Shown: piece after piece, positions 6,367-14,900 of the stretch
Position numbering within the stretch: position 1 is the first letter of the stretch
Layout of the letters: the number at the start of each line of letters is the position of its first letter
Assembly: GCA_002392945.1 (NCBI GenBank)
Contig: DGHZ01000034.1
Location: 2,877-17,951, forward strand
Direction of reading: 5' to 3'
Source of the DNA: Caryophanales bacterium UBA3835
GTDB lineage: Bacteria; Bacillota_I; Bacilli_A; RFN20; CAG-826
DNA: 15,075 bases
The notes under the pieces: model-generated
Seen by the model: the letters and a program-made list of their open reading frames with translations, nothing else
Database searches by the model: none
What the model was told of the DNA's origin: nothing
Program-made: the position numbers and the translations under genes

Positions 6367-7936
6367 GTTTTTTACTTATTCCTTGAATTAAATATATAAT
6401 TCCACAACCAAATATTGAGAGTACACCTAAACCAATAATCAAAAGTAGTAATCCCGTATTAAATGAATCAAACATCATTGTATTAGTTCTTTCTCCACCC
6501 ATATAAATAGCGCCTAAAACAATAAAGACGATAGACACCGCTAGTAAAGTAAAACTAGAAATAGAAGAACCTAATACACTTTGATTCTTATATGTTTCTT
6601 TTTTTCTATTTAATAGGTATCTCACAACGTGATTTAAGAATATAGCAAAGCAACCCGCAACCACGAACACCATCGCCCATATCCAGCTATAGAAGTTATC
6701 AGTACCCATGTTGTAATGTGGATGTCTAAGTGGCTCCATAATTACACGAGTTAAACCATACCACGCAATATAAGAGAAGGCTAAATCTCCAAGTTGTAAA
6801 TATTTTTTAAGTCCTTTGCCTAAAGCAAATCTTATAAAGAAATAACCAGCTAAATTTGATAGGAATTCTATATAGAAAAGCGGTAAGAAGATATTGCCTG
6901 GACTTGCAGTATATACTCTAGCACCATCAACTATTCGATAAACTGTATCGGAATATTCCATGTTGTTTAATACCATTTTTGGTAAGAACCATCGCCAAGC
7001 CTCTTTAGAAACTTCAAAGCCATGTACTTCTGCATTAAAAAAGTTACCCCATCTTCCAACTGCCTGAGCAATTAAAATTGTAGGAACGATAATATCGACT
7101 GCAAGCCAAATAGAATATTTCTTATTTCTCCAAATAAACCAAAGAACGCCAACGATAATACCTACTAAAGCGCCGGTAATAATAGTAAGTCCGCCCTCCC
7201 AAATAGCTAAAGGTGACCACCACTGGCCCATCGCTACTCTTTGAGCAAAGCTCAAACCTTCAGCGGTTCGATTCCAGTTACCAATAACATAACCAATTCT
7301 CGCTCCTATAATTCCAGCAGGAAACGCTATTAAGAAAGTGGATTCTAATATTCCGTGTTTACCATATTCCACATAAAATCTATGATCACAAACAAAATAA
7401 ACAAGGATTGCTCCTCCTAAAATACATAAAGCATACCAAGCAATTGAAGGTTTAATCCCTCCCGGAACAGTAAATCCTTCTTTGAAGGAAATACCGTTAA
7501 CTAAAGGATAAGCGACATGCTCAGCAATGCCGTTAGTAACAATTAACAAACCTAAGCCAGTAACTAATAAAGCCCCGATTAAAGACCAGAATAAACCTTT
7601 ATTAAGTTTCACTGGAATTTCTTTTCCGTAGTAATGAATTATAAAAGTATTAATTGCAGCAACAAAAGAGAACCCAAATAAAAGTGAACCAAGAACCACT
7701 CCTGCCCATTCTGAGGCTTTTAAAGCATAGCCTTGATATAAAGAAAGCATGATAAATATTAACATAGTTAATATAGCGGTAACCCCACTTAAGCAAAGAA
7801 CTTTTTTAAATTCTAAAGGATAATTATTTGCTCTAGGAGTTGGAGATTTCACTAATTTCACAGATTTATAAATGCTATAAATAGCTACCCCTAAAGAGGA
7901 GACAATAGCAATAATCATAAACACTAACGCTACCAT
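6353..7936 (-). CDS. lgt: Prolipoprotein diacylglyceryl transferase, extended form
   Basis: Lgt is a membrane enzyme that moves diacylglycerol from phosphatidylglycerol to the lipobox cysteine of prelipoproteins, the first step of lipoprotein maturation. The catalytic core is at about residues 145-445. It has GARIGYVIGNW (211-221), LAIWEGG (243-249), the family signature GRWGNFFNAEVHG (294-306) and YGLTRVIMEPLR (393-404). At 527 aa it is nearly twice the usual 260-300. The excess is an N-terminal region of about 140 residues with roughly four predicted membrane helices (1-23, 46-68, 77-102, 115-135), and a C-terminal tail with two more (461-480, 494-517). The region after IWEGG reads LTIITGALVG, without the histidine that is essential in E. 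coli (His103), a position that varies in Gram-positives. The start follows the uvrA stop by 1 nt, with only a weak TTAGGT upstream, suggesting coupled translation. Confidence 0.93.
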   Translation of the reverse strand: MVALVFMIIAIVSSLGVAIYSIYKSVKLVKSPTPRANNYPLEFKKVLCLSGVTAILTMLIFIMLSLYQGYALKASEWAGVVLGSLLFGFSFVAAINTFIIHYYGKEIPVKLNKGLFWSLIGALLVTGLGLLIVTNGIAEHVAYPLVNGISFKEGFTVPGGIKPSIAWYALCILGGAILVYFVCDHRFYVEYGKHGILESTFLIAFPAGIIGARIGYVIGNWNRTAEGLSFAQRVAMGQWWSPLAIWEGGLTIITGALVGIIVGVLWFIWRNKKYSIWLAVDIIVPTILIAQAVGRWGNFFNAEVHGFEVSKEAWRWFLPKMVLNNMEYSDTVYRIVDGARVYTASPGNIFLPLFYIEFLSNLAGYFFIRFALGKGLKKYLQLGDLAFSYIAWYGLTRVIMEPLRHPHYNMGTDNFYSWIWAMVFVVAGCFAIFLNHVVRYLLNRKKETYKNQSVLGSSISSFTLLAVSIVFIVLGAIYMGGERTNTMMFDSFNTGLLLLIIGLGVLSIFGCGIIYLIQGISKKHEAI

Positions 7937-7937
7937 A

Positions 7938-10763
7938 TTAATTACCTAACACTTTCTTTAAATACTGGCCGGTATAACTAGATTTGTTATTACTGACTTC
8001 TTCCGGAGTTCCAGTGGCGACAACTTTACCGCCTTTATCTCCCCCATCCGGTCCGATATCAATAATATGATCCACCACTTTAATCACATCCAAGTTATGT
8101 TCAATAACAATTACAGTGTCCCCATGGTCCACAATTCTTTGAAGAACAGCGATTAACTGTTTCACATCGTGAGAATGTAAACCTGTAGTAGGCTCATCTA
8201 ATAGATATAAAGTTTTACCAGTTGGTTTTCTTTGTAATTCATAGGCTAATTTGACTCGTTGAGCCTCACCACCACTTAAAGTAGTCGCAGCTTGTCCTAA
8301 TTTGATATAGCCTAGACCCACATCATATAGGATTTGGATTTTGTTTTTAATTTTAGGGTGATTAGAAAAGAAACTAAGCGCATCCTCTACAGTCATTTCT
8401 AAAACATCATAAATAGATTTACCTTTATAGGTAACTTGTAAAGTTTCTTCATTATATCTTTTTCCGTTACATGCATCACATTTAACGTAAACGTCTGGTA
8501 AGAAATTCATTGGGACACGAGTCACACCCGCTCCTTCACATTTCTCGCATCTTCCTCCAGTAACATTAAAAGAGAATCTTCCCTTATCAAAGCCTCTAGC
8601 TTTAGCCTCTACTGTATTAGCGAATAAATCTCTAATTTCATCAAATAGTTTGATGTATGTCGCAGGGTTACTTCTTGGAGTTCTACCAATTGGCTCTTGA
8701 GAAACATTAACGACTTTATCTACATTATCAAAGCCAGAATATGATTTCACTTCTCCTGGGAAAACTTCTTTACCGGTAAAATATTTTTGTAACTGTAAAT
8801 ATAATGTTTGATTCACTAAAGATGATTTTCCTGAGCCACTAACTCCGGTAACCGCGATAAATGTTCCCAAAGGAAATTTCACATTTATATTCTTAAGATT
8901 ATTAACTTTGCATCCTTTTAATTCGATAAATTTGCCGTTTCCCTTTCTTCTAGAGGTAGGAACTTCAATCTTTTTTCTACCAGTTAAATAGTCTGCAGTT
9001 AAACTATCTTTACATTTAAGTAAACCAGGAACATCTCCAGAATAAATGATTTCCCCTCCATGTATTCCAGCGCGAGGTCCAATATCCACGATATAATCTG
9101 CTTGTCTAATTGTCTCTTCATCGTGTTCCACCACAACTAAAGTGTTACCGATATCTCGCATTTCTTTTAAAGTCTTAATTAATCTTTCATCGTCTTTTTG
9201 ATGTAAACCAATACTAGGTTCATCTAAGACATATAAAATACCAGTTAATTTAGAACCAACCTGAGTGGCGAGTCTAATTCTTTGAGATTCCCCTCCACTT
9301 AAAGTCATCGCCATACGAGATAAAGTTAAATAATCTAATCCCACATCGCATAAGAAAGATACTCGAGAATCAATTTCTCTAATCACCATATTAGCGATCG
9401 CTAAATCATTGTCTTTAAGTTTTCCCTTAAGGGAATTAATCCAAACTTTAAGTTCACCAAGCTGTATACAAGTAACTTGGTAAATGTTTTTATCATCAAT
9501 TAAAACAGATAAAGCTTCTTTATTTAATCTTGCCCCATTACAAGTAGTACAAACACTATCACGCATAAATTTCTCGTAATAGTCTCTCATAAAATCACTA
9601 CTAGTTTCTGCATAGAGTCTTTCAACTTTAGATTTAACACCTTCAATATAGCCAAGTCGATTCATGACATTTCCTGAAGAGGATTTAAGTTGATATTTAT
9701 GAATTTCAGGAGAACCGATAAATAAGATTTTCTTTTGTTTTTCGTTTAATTGTTCAAATGGAATATCAGTAGGAACACTATATAAATCACATAGCATTTT
9801 AAATTCTTGCCACTCTAGATTTTGAGTTCCCACAGTGTTTTTATAATAATCGATTGCGCCTTGATTAATACTTAATGATGGATTTGGCACTAATAAAGCA
9901 GGATCGGCTTCACGCTTAATTCCTAGCCCGCGACAATCAGGACAGAATCCCATTGGAGCGTTAAAAGAAAATAATCTAGGCTCTAACTTAGGAATAGAAA
10001 AGCCACATATAGGACAGGTGTGTCGATCTGAAAGAACTTTTTCTTCAATGTCGCTATAAATAACTAATAGACCATGGCTCCAATCTAAAGCGGTTTCAAT
10101 AGATTCGAAAACACGGCTTCGATTTTCTAACTTAACAATAATTCGATCCACCACTAAATCGATATCATGTTTTTTATTTTTATCTAAGGGTTTAAGATCT
10201 TCAATAGTAGTAAACACTCCATCCACTCTTAATCTCACAAAGCCGTTAGCCTTGATTTTATCAAGTAATTCTTTATGGGTTCCTTTTTCTTTATGAACAA
10301 CAGGAGATAATAATTGAATCTTAGTCCCTTCAGGATAACTTAAAACAATATCAGTCATATTAGTGACACTAAAGGAAACAATTGGCTCATGATGAATTGG
10401 GCAATAAGGGATTCCTACTCTACCGAATAAAAGTCTTAAATAGTCATATATCTCTGTAACTGTACCCACTGTACTTCTTGGGTTATGAGATACCGATTTT
10501 TGATCAATTGCGATACTAGGAGAAAGTCCGTCAATAACATCAACATCAGGCTTTTCATAGTTACCTAAAAACTGTCTAGCATAACTAGAAAGTGATTCCA
10601 TATATCTTCTTTGACCTTCGGCATATAAAGTATCGAAGGCTAAAGTAGATTTACCACTTCCACTTAAGCCAGTGAAAACCACTAAAGCGTCTTTAGGAAT
10701 AGTAACGTTAATATTTTTGAGGTTATTTTCTCTAGCCCCTTTGATGACAATATTCTTTTCCAT
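7938..10763 (-). CDS. uvrA: UvrABC excinuclease subunit A
   Basis: UvrA is the damage-recognition ATPase of nucleotide excision repair; it dimerises, finds bulky lesions and loads UvrB. The 941-aa product is full length. It has two ABC ATPase modules: Walker A GLSGSGKST (32-40) and GVSGSGKSS (640-648), signatures LSGGESQ (488-494) and LSGGEAQ (829-835), and Walker B regions ending LDEPS and LDEPT (513-517 and 855-859). Two zinc modules are intact: Cys250/253/274/277 and Cys739/742/762/765. MEKNIVIKGARENNLKNINV fits the family's N-terminus exactly, so the start is correct although no Shine-Dalgarno sequence precedes it; an extended -10 element lies 9 nt before the ATG. uvrB is not adjacent. 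It heads the eight-gene run. Confidence 0.98.
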   Translation of the reverse strand: MEKNIVIKGARENNLKNINVTIPKDALVVFTGLSGSGKSTLAFDTLYAEGQRRYMESLSSYARQFLGNYEKPDVDVIDGLSPSIAIDQKSVSHNPRSTVGTVTEIYDYLRLLFGRVGIPYCPIHHEPIVSFSVTNMTDIVLSYPEGTKIQLLSPVVHKEKGTHKELLDKIKANGFVRLRVDGVFTTIEDLKPLDKNKKHDIDLVVDRIIVKLENRSRVFESIETALDWSHGLLVIYSDIEEKVLSDRHTCPICGFSIPKLEPRLFSFNAPMGFCPDCRGLGIKREADPALLVPNPSLSINQGAIDYYKNTVGTQNLEWQEFKMLCDLYSVPTDIPFEQLNEKQKKILFIGSPEIHKYQLKSSSGNVMNRLGYIEGVKSKVERLYAETSSDFMRDYYEKFMRDSVCTTCNGARLNKEALSVLIDDKNIYQVTCIQLGELKVWINSLKGKLKDNDLAIANMVIREIDSRVSFLCDVGLDYLTLSRMAMTLSGGESQRIRLATQVGSKLTGILYVLDEPSIGLHQKDDERLIKTLKEMRDIGNTLVVVEHDEETIRQADYIVDIGPRAGIHGGEIIYSGDVPGLLKCKDSLTADYLTGRKKIEVPTSRRKGNGKFIELKGCKVNNLKNINVKFPLGTFIAVTGVSGSGKSSLVNQTLYLQLQKYFTGKEVFPGEVKSYSGFDNVDKVVNVSQEPIGRTPRSNPATYIKLFDEIRDLFANTVEAKARGFDKGRFSFNVTGGRCEKCEGAGVTRVPMNFLPDVYVKCDACNGKRYNEETLQVTYKGKSIYDVLEMTVEDALSFFSNHPKIKNKIQILYDVGLGYIKLGQAATTLSGGEAQRVKLAYELQRKPTGKTLYLLDEPTTGLHSHDVKQLIAVLQRIVDHGDTVIVIEHNLDVIKVVDHIIDIGPDGGDKGGKVVATGTPEEVSNNKSSYTGQYLKKVLGN

Positions 10764-10772
10764 AGTGCATTT

Positions 10773-10801
10773 ATTTTAGCAATTCAAAATAAATGTTTCT
10801 A
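10773..10801 (-). promoter_or_regulatory. Candidate extended -10 promoter of uvrA giving a near-leaderless mRNA
   Basis: On the minus strand TGC precedes TAAAAT (10773-10778), forming an extended -10 (TGnTAAAAT). A weak -35, TAGAAA (10796-10801), lies 17 bp upstream. Only 9 nt separate the -10 from the uvrA ATG, so transcription should start within about 0-3 nt of it, consistent with the absence of a Shine-Dalgarno sequence. No LexA-type dyad (CGAAC/GTTCG) was seen. Predicted from sequence only. Confidence 0.55.
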
Positions 10802-10821
10802 CTATTATGCGTGTACAAAAC

Positions 10822-10848
10822 AAAAAAATAACGACTTATAGCCGTTAT
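10822..10848 (-). terminator. Rho-independent terminator after the P-loop kinase gene
   Basis: The minus-strand RNA forms AUAACGGCU-AUA-AGUCGUUAU: a 9-bp stem with one G-U pair and a 3-nt loop (10828-10848), followed by six U residues (10822-10827). It starts 4 nt after the kinase stop codon. It separates the kinase from the uvrA transcription unit. Confidence 0.85.
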
Positions 10849-10852
10849 CTAT

Positions 10853-11368
10853 TTATTCTTTATTAACCTCTAAATTCAGAGCCTCAATCGCTGGAGCGAT
10901 ATCAGAATTATTTATGTAAATAATGTGGTCGAAGAAGGATTTATCTACTTCATCTGGCATTTGAAATTTATTAAAGAACATATTCATCGCTTCTGGAGGA
11001 ATTGGATAATCTCTTTGTAAATTTTGATTAGAAACCACCAAGCGATCTAGATTCCAAACCACTAAATAAGTCTCATCAAAAAATGGTCTAAGAACTTTAT
11101 TTCGTCCCACACGGAAATCGCTATTAATGTGGGTCGCGTCTAAAATGACAATACCGTCTTTATCGCTAGAATAAGCTTTGGCTAAATCAAGAAATATTTT
11201 CCAAACTAATTCTTCATAATTCAAATTTGATTGGGCCCCACCAATTTCTTTTCTAAGTTGATCACTACTAATAACATAAACATGAGAAGTTTTGATCTTT
11301 TTAATTGTGGAAGAGAAGTAACTTTTTCCACTTCCAGGGACACCAGCTAAAACTACTAATTTGTTCAT
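10853..11368 (-). CDS. Predicted P-loop kinase (AAA_33 / polynucleotide kinase-like)
   Basis: A 171-aa cytosolic P-loop protein. It has Walker A GVPGSGKS (9-16), SSDQLRKE (34-41, the position of the acceptor-binding aspartate in T4 polynucleotide kinase and zeta-like kinases), DATH (77-80, Walker B-like, followed by the arginine-rich NSDFRVGRNKVLR), and a lid segment NQNLQRDYPIPPEAM (114-128) with a basic residue. This arrangement is typical of the polynucleotide/small-molecule kinase group formerly annotated 'ATPase or kinase'. The substrate cannot be assigned: nucleic acid 5'-OH, a nucleoside and a sugar nucleotide are all possible. No ligase, phosphatase or antitoxin lies next to it. It has its own terminator and no Shine-Dalgarno sequence; an extended -10 lies 7 nt before the ATG. 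Confidence 0.82.
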   Translation of the reverse strand: MNKLVVLAGVPGSGKSYFSSTIKKIKTSHVYVISSDQLRKEIGGAQSNLNYEELVWKIFLDLAKAYSSDKDGIVILDATHINSDFRVGRNKVLRPFFDETYLVVWNLDRLVVSNQNLQRDYPIPPEAMNMFFNKFQMPDEVDKSFFDHIIYINNSDIAPAIEALNLEVNKE

Positions 11369-11375
11369 GCGAAAT

Positions 11376-11384
11376 ATTGTAACA
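11376..11384 (-). promoter_or_regulatory. Candidate extended -10 promoter of the kinase gene, leaderless start
   Basis: On the minus strand TGTTACAAT (11376-11384) is a textbook extended -10 (TGnTAnAAT form, five of six -10 positions). It ends 7 nt before the ATG of the P-loop kinase gene, with no good -35 and no Shine-Dalgarno sequence. Initiation at or next to the start codon is predicted. The upstream gene's terminator (11405-11430) makes an independent promoter necessary. Confidence 0.6.
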
Positions 11385-11404
11385 TTATTTTTATATAAAA
11401 ATAA

Positions 11405-11430
11405 GAAAAAACTCCAATTTCTTGGAGTTT
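11405..11430 (-). terminator. Rho-independent terminator after the 137-aa gene
   Basis: A perfect 9-bp stem (AAACTCCAA with TTGGAGTTT, 11409-11417 and 11422-11430) is closed in the minus-strand RNA by a stable GAAA tetraloop and followed by further U residues. It lies about 20 nt downstream of the stop of the 11451-11864 gene. Confidence 0.88.
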
Positions 11431-11450
11431 AGTTTCTTTACTTGAGAGAA

Positions 11451-11864
11451 TTAAGCAAATAATTCTTTCTTTAATTCTCTGACCACTTCTGGTCTATTGG
11501 CGAGTTCTTCTTCGCTTAAAGCCGCGACCTTTTCTTTTGCTTTAGCAATAGCTTCAGGGCTGACTTCACCAGCTTTTAAGACTGCCTTTTCAGCTTTCTT
11601 ATAATCTTTTTTTAAGATTTTAAGAAGTTCTTCGTTTTGTTTGCGAATCTCAATCTTTTGTCTCACGACATTAAGATAGCTTTCTGGAACGTAAGAGGAG
11701 ATGATTTTAGCTCCTTCTCTCCATTGTCGATAATAATATTTATGTCCGGAAATGACTTTCACAGAAATGTAGCCTCTTGGTAAAGAAGCGACGACTTTTT
11801 CAATCTCTGAAACTTCGATTAAGGATTCAATTAATACTTCAACTTGTCTTTCACTTTTTTTCAT
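11451..11864 (-). CDS. Conserved-looking hypothetical protein, 137 aa
   Basis: The function is unknown. The protein is soluble and highly charged. Its N-terminal half (about 20-70) contains LPRGYISVKVISGHKYYYRQ followed by WREGAKIISSYVPE. This pattern of a short basic beta-strand module, YYY, then REG and an S-x-Y-[IV] strand resembles small uncharacterised Firmicutes proteins with a compact beta domain; this is recollection, not a search. The second half (about 65-137) is rich in Lys, Glu and Ala and probably forms long helices or a coiled coil. It has no signal peptide or membrane segment. It is a single-gene unit: a good -35/-10 lies just upstream (11886-11914), and a strong terminator follows. 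AAAGG 11 nt before the ATG is the likely Shine-Dalgarno sequence. Confidence 0.8.
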   Translation of the reverse strand: MKKSERQVEVLIESLIEVSEIEKVVASLPRGYISVKVISGHKYYYRQWREGAKIISSYVPESYLNVVRQKIEIRKQNEELLKILKKDYKKAEKAVLKAGEVSPEAIAKAKEKVAALSEEELANRPEVVRELKKELFA

Positions 11865-11885
11865 ATCGTTTCCAACCTTTCCTAT

Positions 11886-11914
11886 ATTAAACTACTTTTA
11901 AAAATTTTGTTCAA
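11886..11914 (-). promoter_or_regulatory. Sigma-A-type promoter of the 137-aa gene
   Basis: On the minus strand TTGAAC (11909-11914) and TTTAAT (11886-11891) are separated by exactly 17 bp. The -10 matches consensus at five of six positions and the -35 at four. The predicted start leaves a leader of roughly 12-16 nt before the ATG at 11864. It lies between the nifJ stop and this gene, where I see no clear nifJ terminator. Confidence 0.65.
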
Positions 11915-11956
11915 CTTTTATCTAAATAAAATTTAAGAATAATTGTAGATATGCGA

Positions 11957-14900
11957 TTATAAGCCAAATTTCTTAATTCTATTCCATCTATCTTGAGCAT
12001 ATTTTTCCGCTTTGGTTAAGAGTTCTTCAGCATGCTCAGGATTAACTTTTGGAAGTTGAGAGAATCTAGTTTCTGTCATAATGAAGTCTCTAAATTGAGA
12101 GTAATCAGGCTCTTTCATATCAATGGTTAAACCTGGTTTTCCTTCAGCAACTAAACGTGGATCATATCTAAAGAGTTGGAAATAACCACATTCAACAGCT
12201 TTCTTCTCTTGCTTCATAGAGTTAGCAAGCCCGCCCTTAATACCGTGGTTAGCACATGGTGCATAACAGATAACAAGGGATGGACCATTATAACTTTCAG
12301 CTTCTTTTAAAGCTTTAATAGCGGCAACAGGATTACTACCTAAAGCGATTTGGGCAACATAGACATTACCATAGCTCATAGCAATAAGCGCTAAGTTCTT
12401 TTTAGGAGTGAGTTTACCGCTAGCGGTAAATTTAGCAATACTACCGGTTTGAGATGATTTAGAAGATTGTCCGCCAGTATTAGAATAGACTTCAGTATCT
12501 AAGACTAGGATATTAACATCTTCTTCGTTAGCGATGACGTGATCAAGTCCGCCATAGCCGATATCGTAAGACCAACCGTCTCCACCGATAATCCAGACTG
12601 ATTTATCTTGTAAATCTCTTTCATAAGCTAAGACTTTCTTCACTTCTTCATCTTTACTAGCTTTAACTAAAGCCACTAATTCAGGAACGATTTTTCTAGA
12701 AGCGACTCTATCTTTAATATGTTCAAAATATTCTTCAATTTTGGCTTTAAGTTCTGGTTCAACTTCTTCTTTTCTAGCATCTAAAATCGCAATTGCGGCT
12801 TTAAGTTTACTATCAGTAGCCACTCTCATACCGTAGCCAAATTCAGCATTATCTTCGAATAATGAGTTAGCCCAGGCAATACCTTGACCTTCTTTATCGG
12901 TGCAGAATGGAGTAAGAGGGGTAGATCCGCTATAAATAGAGGAACATCCAGTAGCGTTAGCCACTAACATATCTTTACCAAATAATTGAGATACTAATCT
13001 ATAGTATGGAGTTTCTCCACAACCTGCACAGGCACCAGAGATTTCCATATAAGGCATCATGAAGCCAACTCCTTTAGGTGTAGCTTGAAGTGGAGCTGGT
13101 AATTTATCAGCTTTATAAGAGACGTGTTTGAATAAATATTCAGCAGCTTCTTCTTGCTTAAATTGAGATTTGGCTTCCACCATTTCAAGAGCCACTTTAC
13201 CAGTCTTATTGGCGTTACATTCTGCAACACAGAGGCCACAACCAACACAGTTACGTGGGGAAACTTGGATTCTATATTGATGTCCAGGAACTCCCATGGC
13301 TGGTTTAACATCTTCTTTAACTAAAGCAGGTGCCTTAGCGAGTTCTTCTTCATTTAATAAGAATGGTCTGATTGTGGCATGAGGACAGACAAACGCACAT
13401 TGGTTACATTGAATACAATTTTCTTTGTGCCAAAGTGGAACTCTATCAGCAATACTTCTTTGTTCTTTATAGGTGATATTTGGATTCATTGTACCATCTA
13501 ATAATTCAAATTCAGTGAATTTAGAAACAGGTAAATCGTCTCCACCTAAGTTACCCATAACGGCAACATAAGAATCAAAATATTCATCTCCAGTTAATGG
13601 TCTATCGAATTTTGGTTCGAGTTCAGCCCATTTTGGATCAACTTTTACTTCTCTTAATCCTTCAGTACCAGCATCAATTGCCTTCCAGTTAAGTTCGACA
13701 ACATCTTGGCCTTTCTTAGCGTAAGATTTTTCAGCGAATTTCTTCATCCATTTATTGGCTTCTGCATAAGGCATAATGTCTTGATTAAGATAGAAGAAAG
13801 AGGCTTGTAAGATGGTATTGGTATGTCTACCCATACCGATTTCACTAGCAATCTTATTAGCATCAATAACATAGAATTTAGCGTGTTTCTTCGCTAATTG
13901 ATATTTGGCTCTATTTGGCATTAATCTCACTAAGTCTTCATCAGACATATCAGTGTTAAGTAAGAAGGTTCCACCTTCTTTTAAGTTTTTGATCATGTCA
14001 AATTTGAATAAATATGTATCTAAGCTACAAGAAATGAAGTTCGCGTTTTGTACATAGTAGGCACTTCTAATTGGGGTCTTACCAAATCTTAAGTGAGATC
14101 TAGTAACACCACCCGCTTTTCTAGAGTCATAGGCGAAATATGCCTGTGCATATTGTCCGGTCGCATCTCCAATAATCTTAATGGAGGATTTATTAGCAGA
14201 GACAGTACCATCACTACCTAAGCCGTAGAACAAGCAAGATGTATAATCCGCTTTAACGTGGAAATTATCGTCTACAGGAATAGATTTATGAGTTAAGTCA
14301 TCGTTAATACTAACGGTGAAGTCATGATGTCTCTTCTCAGAGGCTAAGAAATCAAAGACCGCTTTAACATCTTTTGGTTGAGTATCTTTAGAAGATAAAC
14401 CATATCTACCTCCGATAACTTCGATATCTAATCCAGCTTGTTTAATAACACTAACGACATCTAAATATAATGGTTCACCAGTAGCGCCCATTTCTTTAGT
14501 TCTATCTAAGACCGCAATTCTTTTAGTAGTTTTTGGTAAAACCGCTAATAAATGTTTTGCGGAGAATGGTCTATATAAATGAACTTTAACAACACCAATC
14601 TTTTCGCCTTTAAGTTCATCGATCACTTCTTTAGCAGTGTCGGTAACACTACCCATAGCAACGATCACTCTTTCAGCGTCTTTTGCTCCGTAATAAGTAA
14701 ATGGAGCGTATTCTCTACCAGTAAGTCTACTTGCTTCTTTAAAATATTTTTCAGCATATTCGACGACTTTTTCATAGTGAGCGTTTTGAGCTTCTCTTCC
14801 TTGGAAGTAGATATCATCGTTTTCGGCTCCACCACGAGTCACTGGGTGAGTGTGTGGGTTTAAAGCACGAGCTCTGAATTTCTCGACTTTATCCATTGGA

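Noticed and set aside
10764..10821. A LexA/DinR operator upstream of uvrA
   Set aside because: uvrA is often SOS-regulated in Firmicutes, but no CGAAC-N4-GTTCG-like dyad could be found in the intergenic stretch.
11915..11956. A terminator directly after nifJ
   Set aside because: Only weak AT-rich pairings (TATCTA with TAGATA, 21-nt loop) without a proper U run are present; not convincing enough to list.
13057..13311. An 84-codon minus-strand open frame inside nifJ
   Set aside because: It lies in another frame of the well-conserved PFOR ferredoxin-domain region and has no Shine-Dalgarno sequence or family resemblance; it is a shadow frame.
14579..14863. A 94-codon plus-strand open frame opposite nifJ
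   Set aside because: It is antisense to conserved PFOR sequence and its product is Phe/Ser-rich, as expected from reading an AT-rich gene backwards; no promoter or SD supports it. The plus-strand frames at 590-820, 1564-1752 and 5768-6019 were dropped for the same reason.
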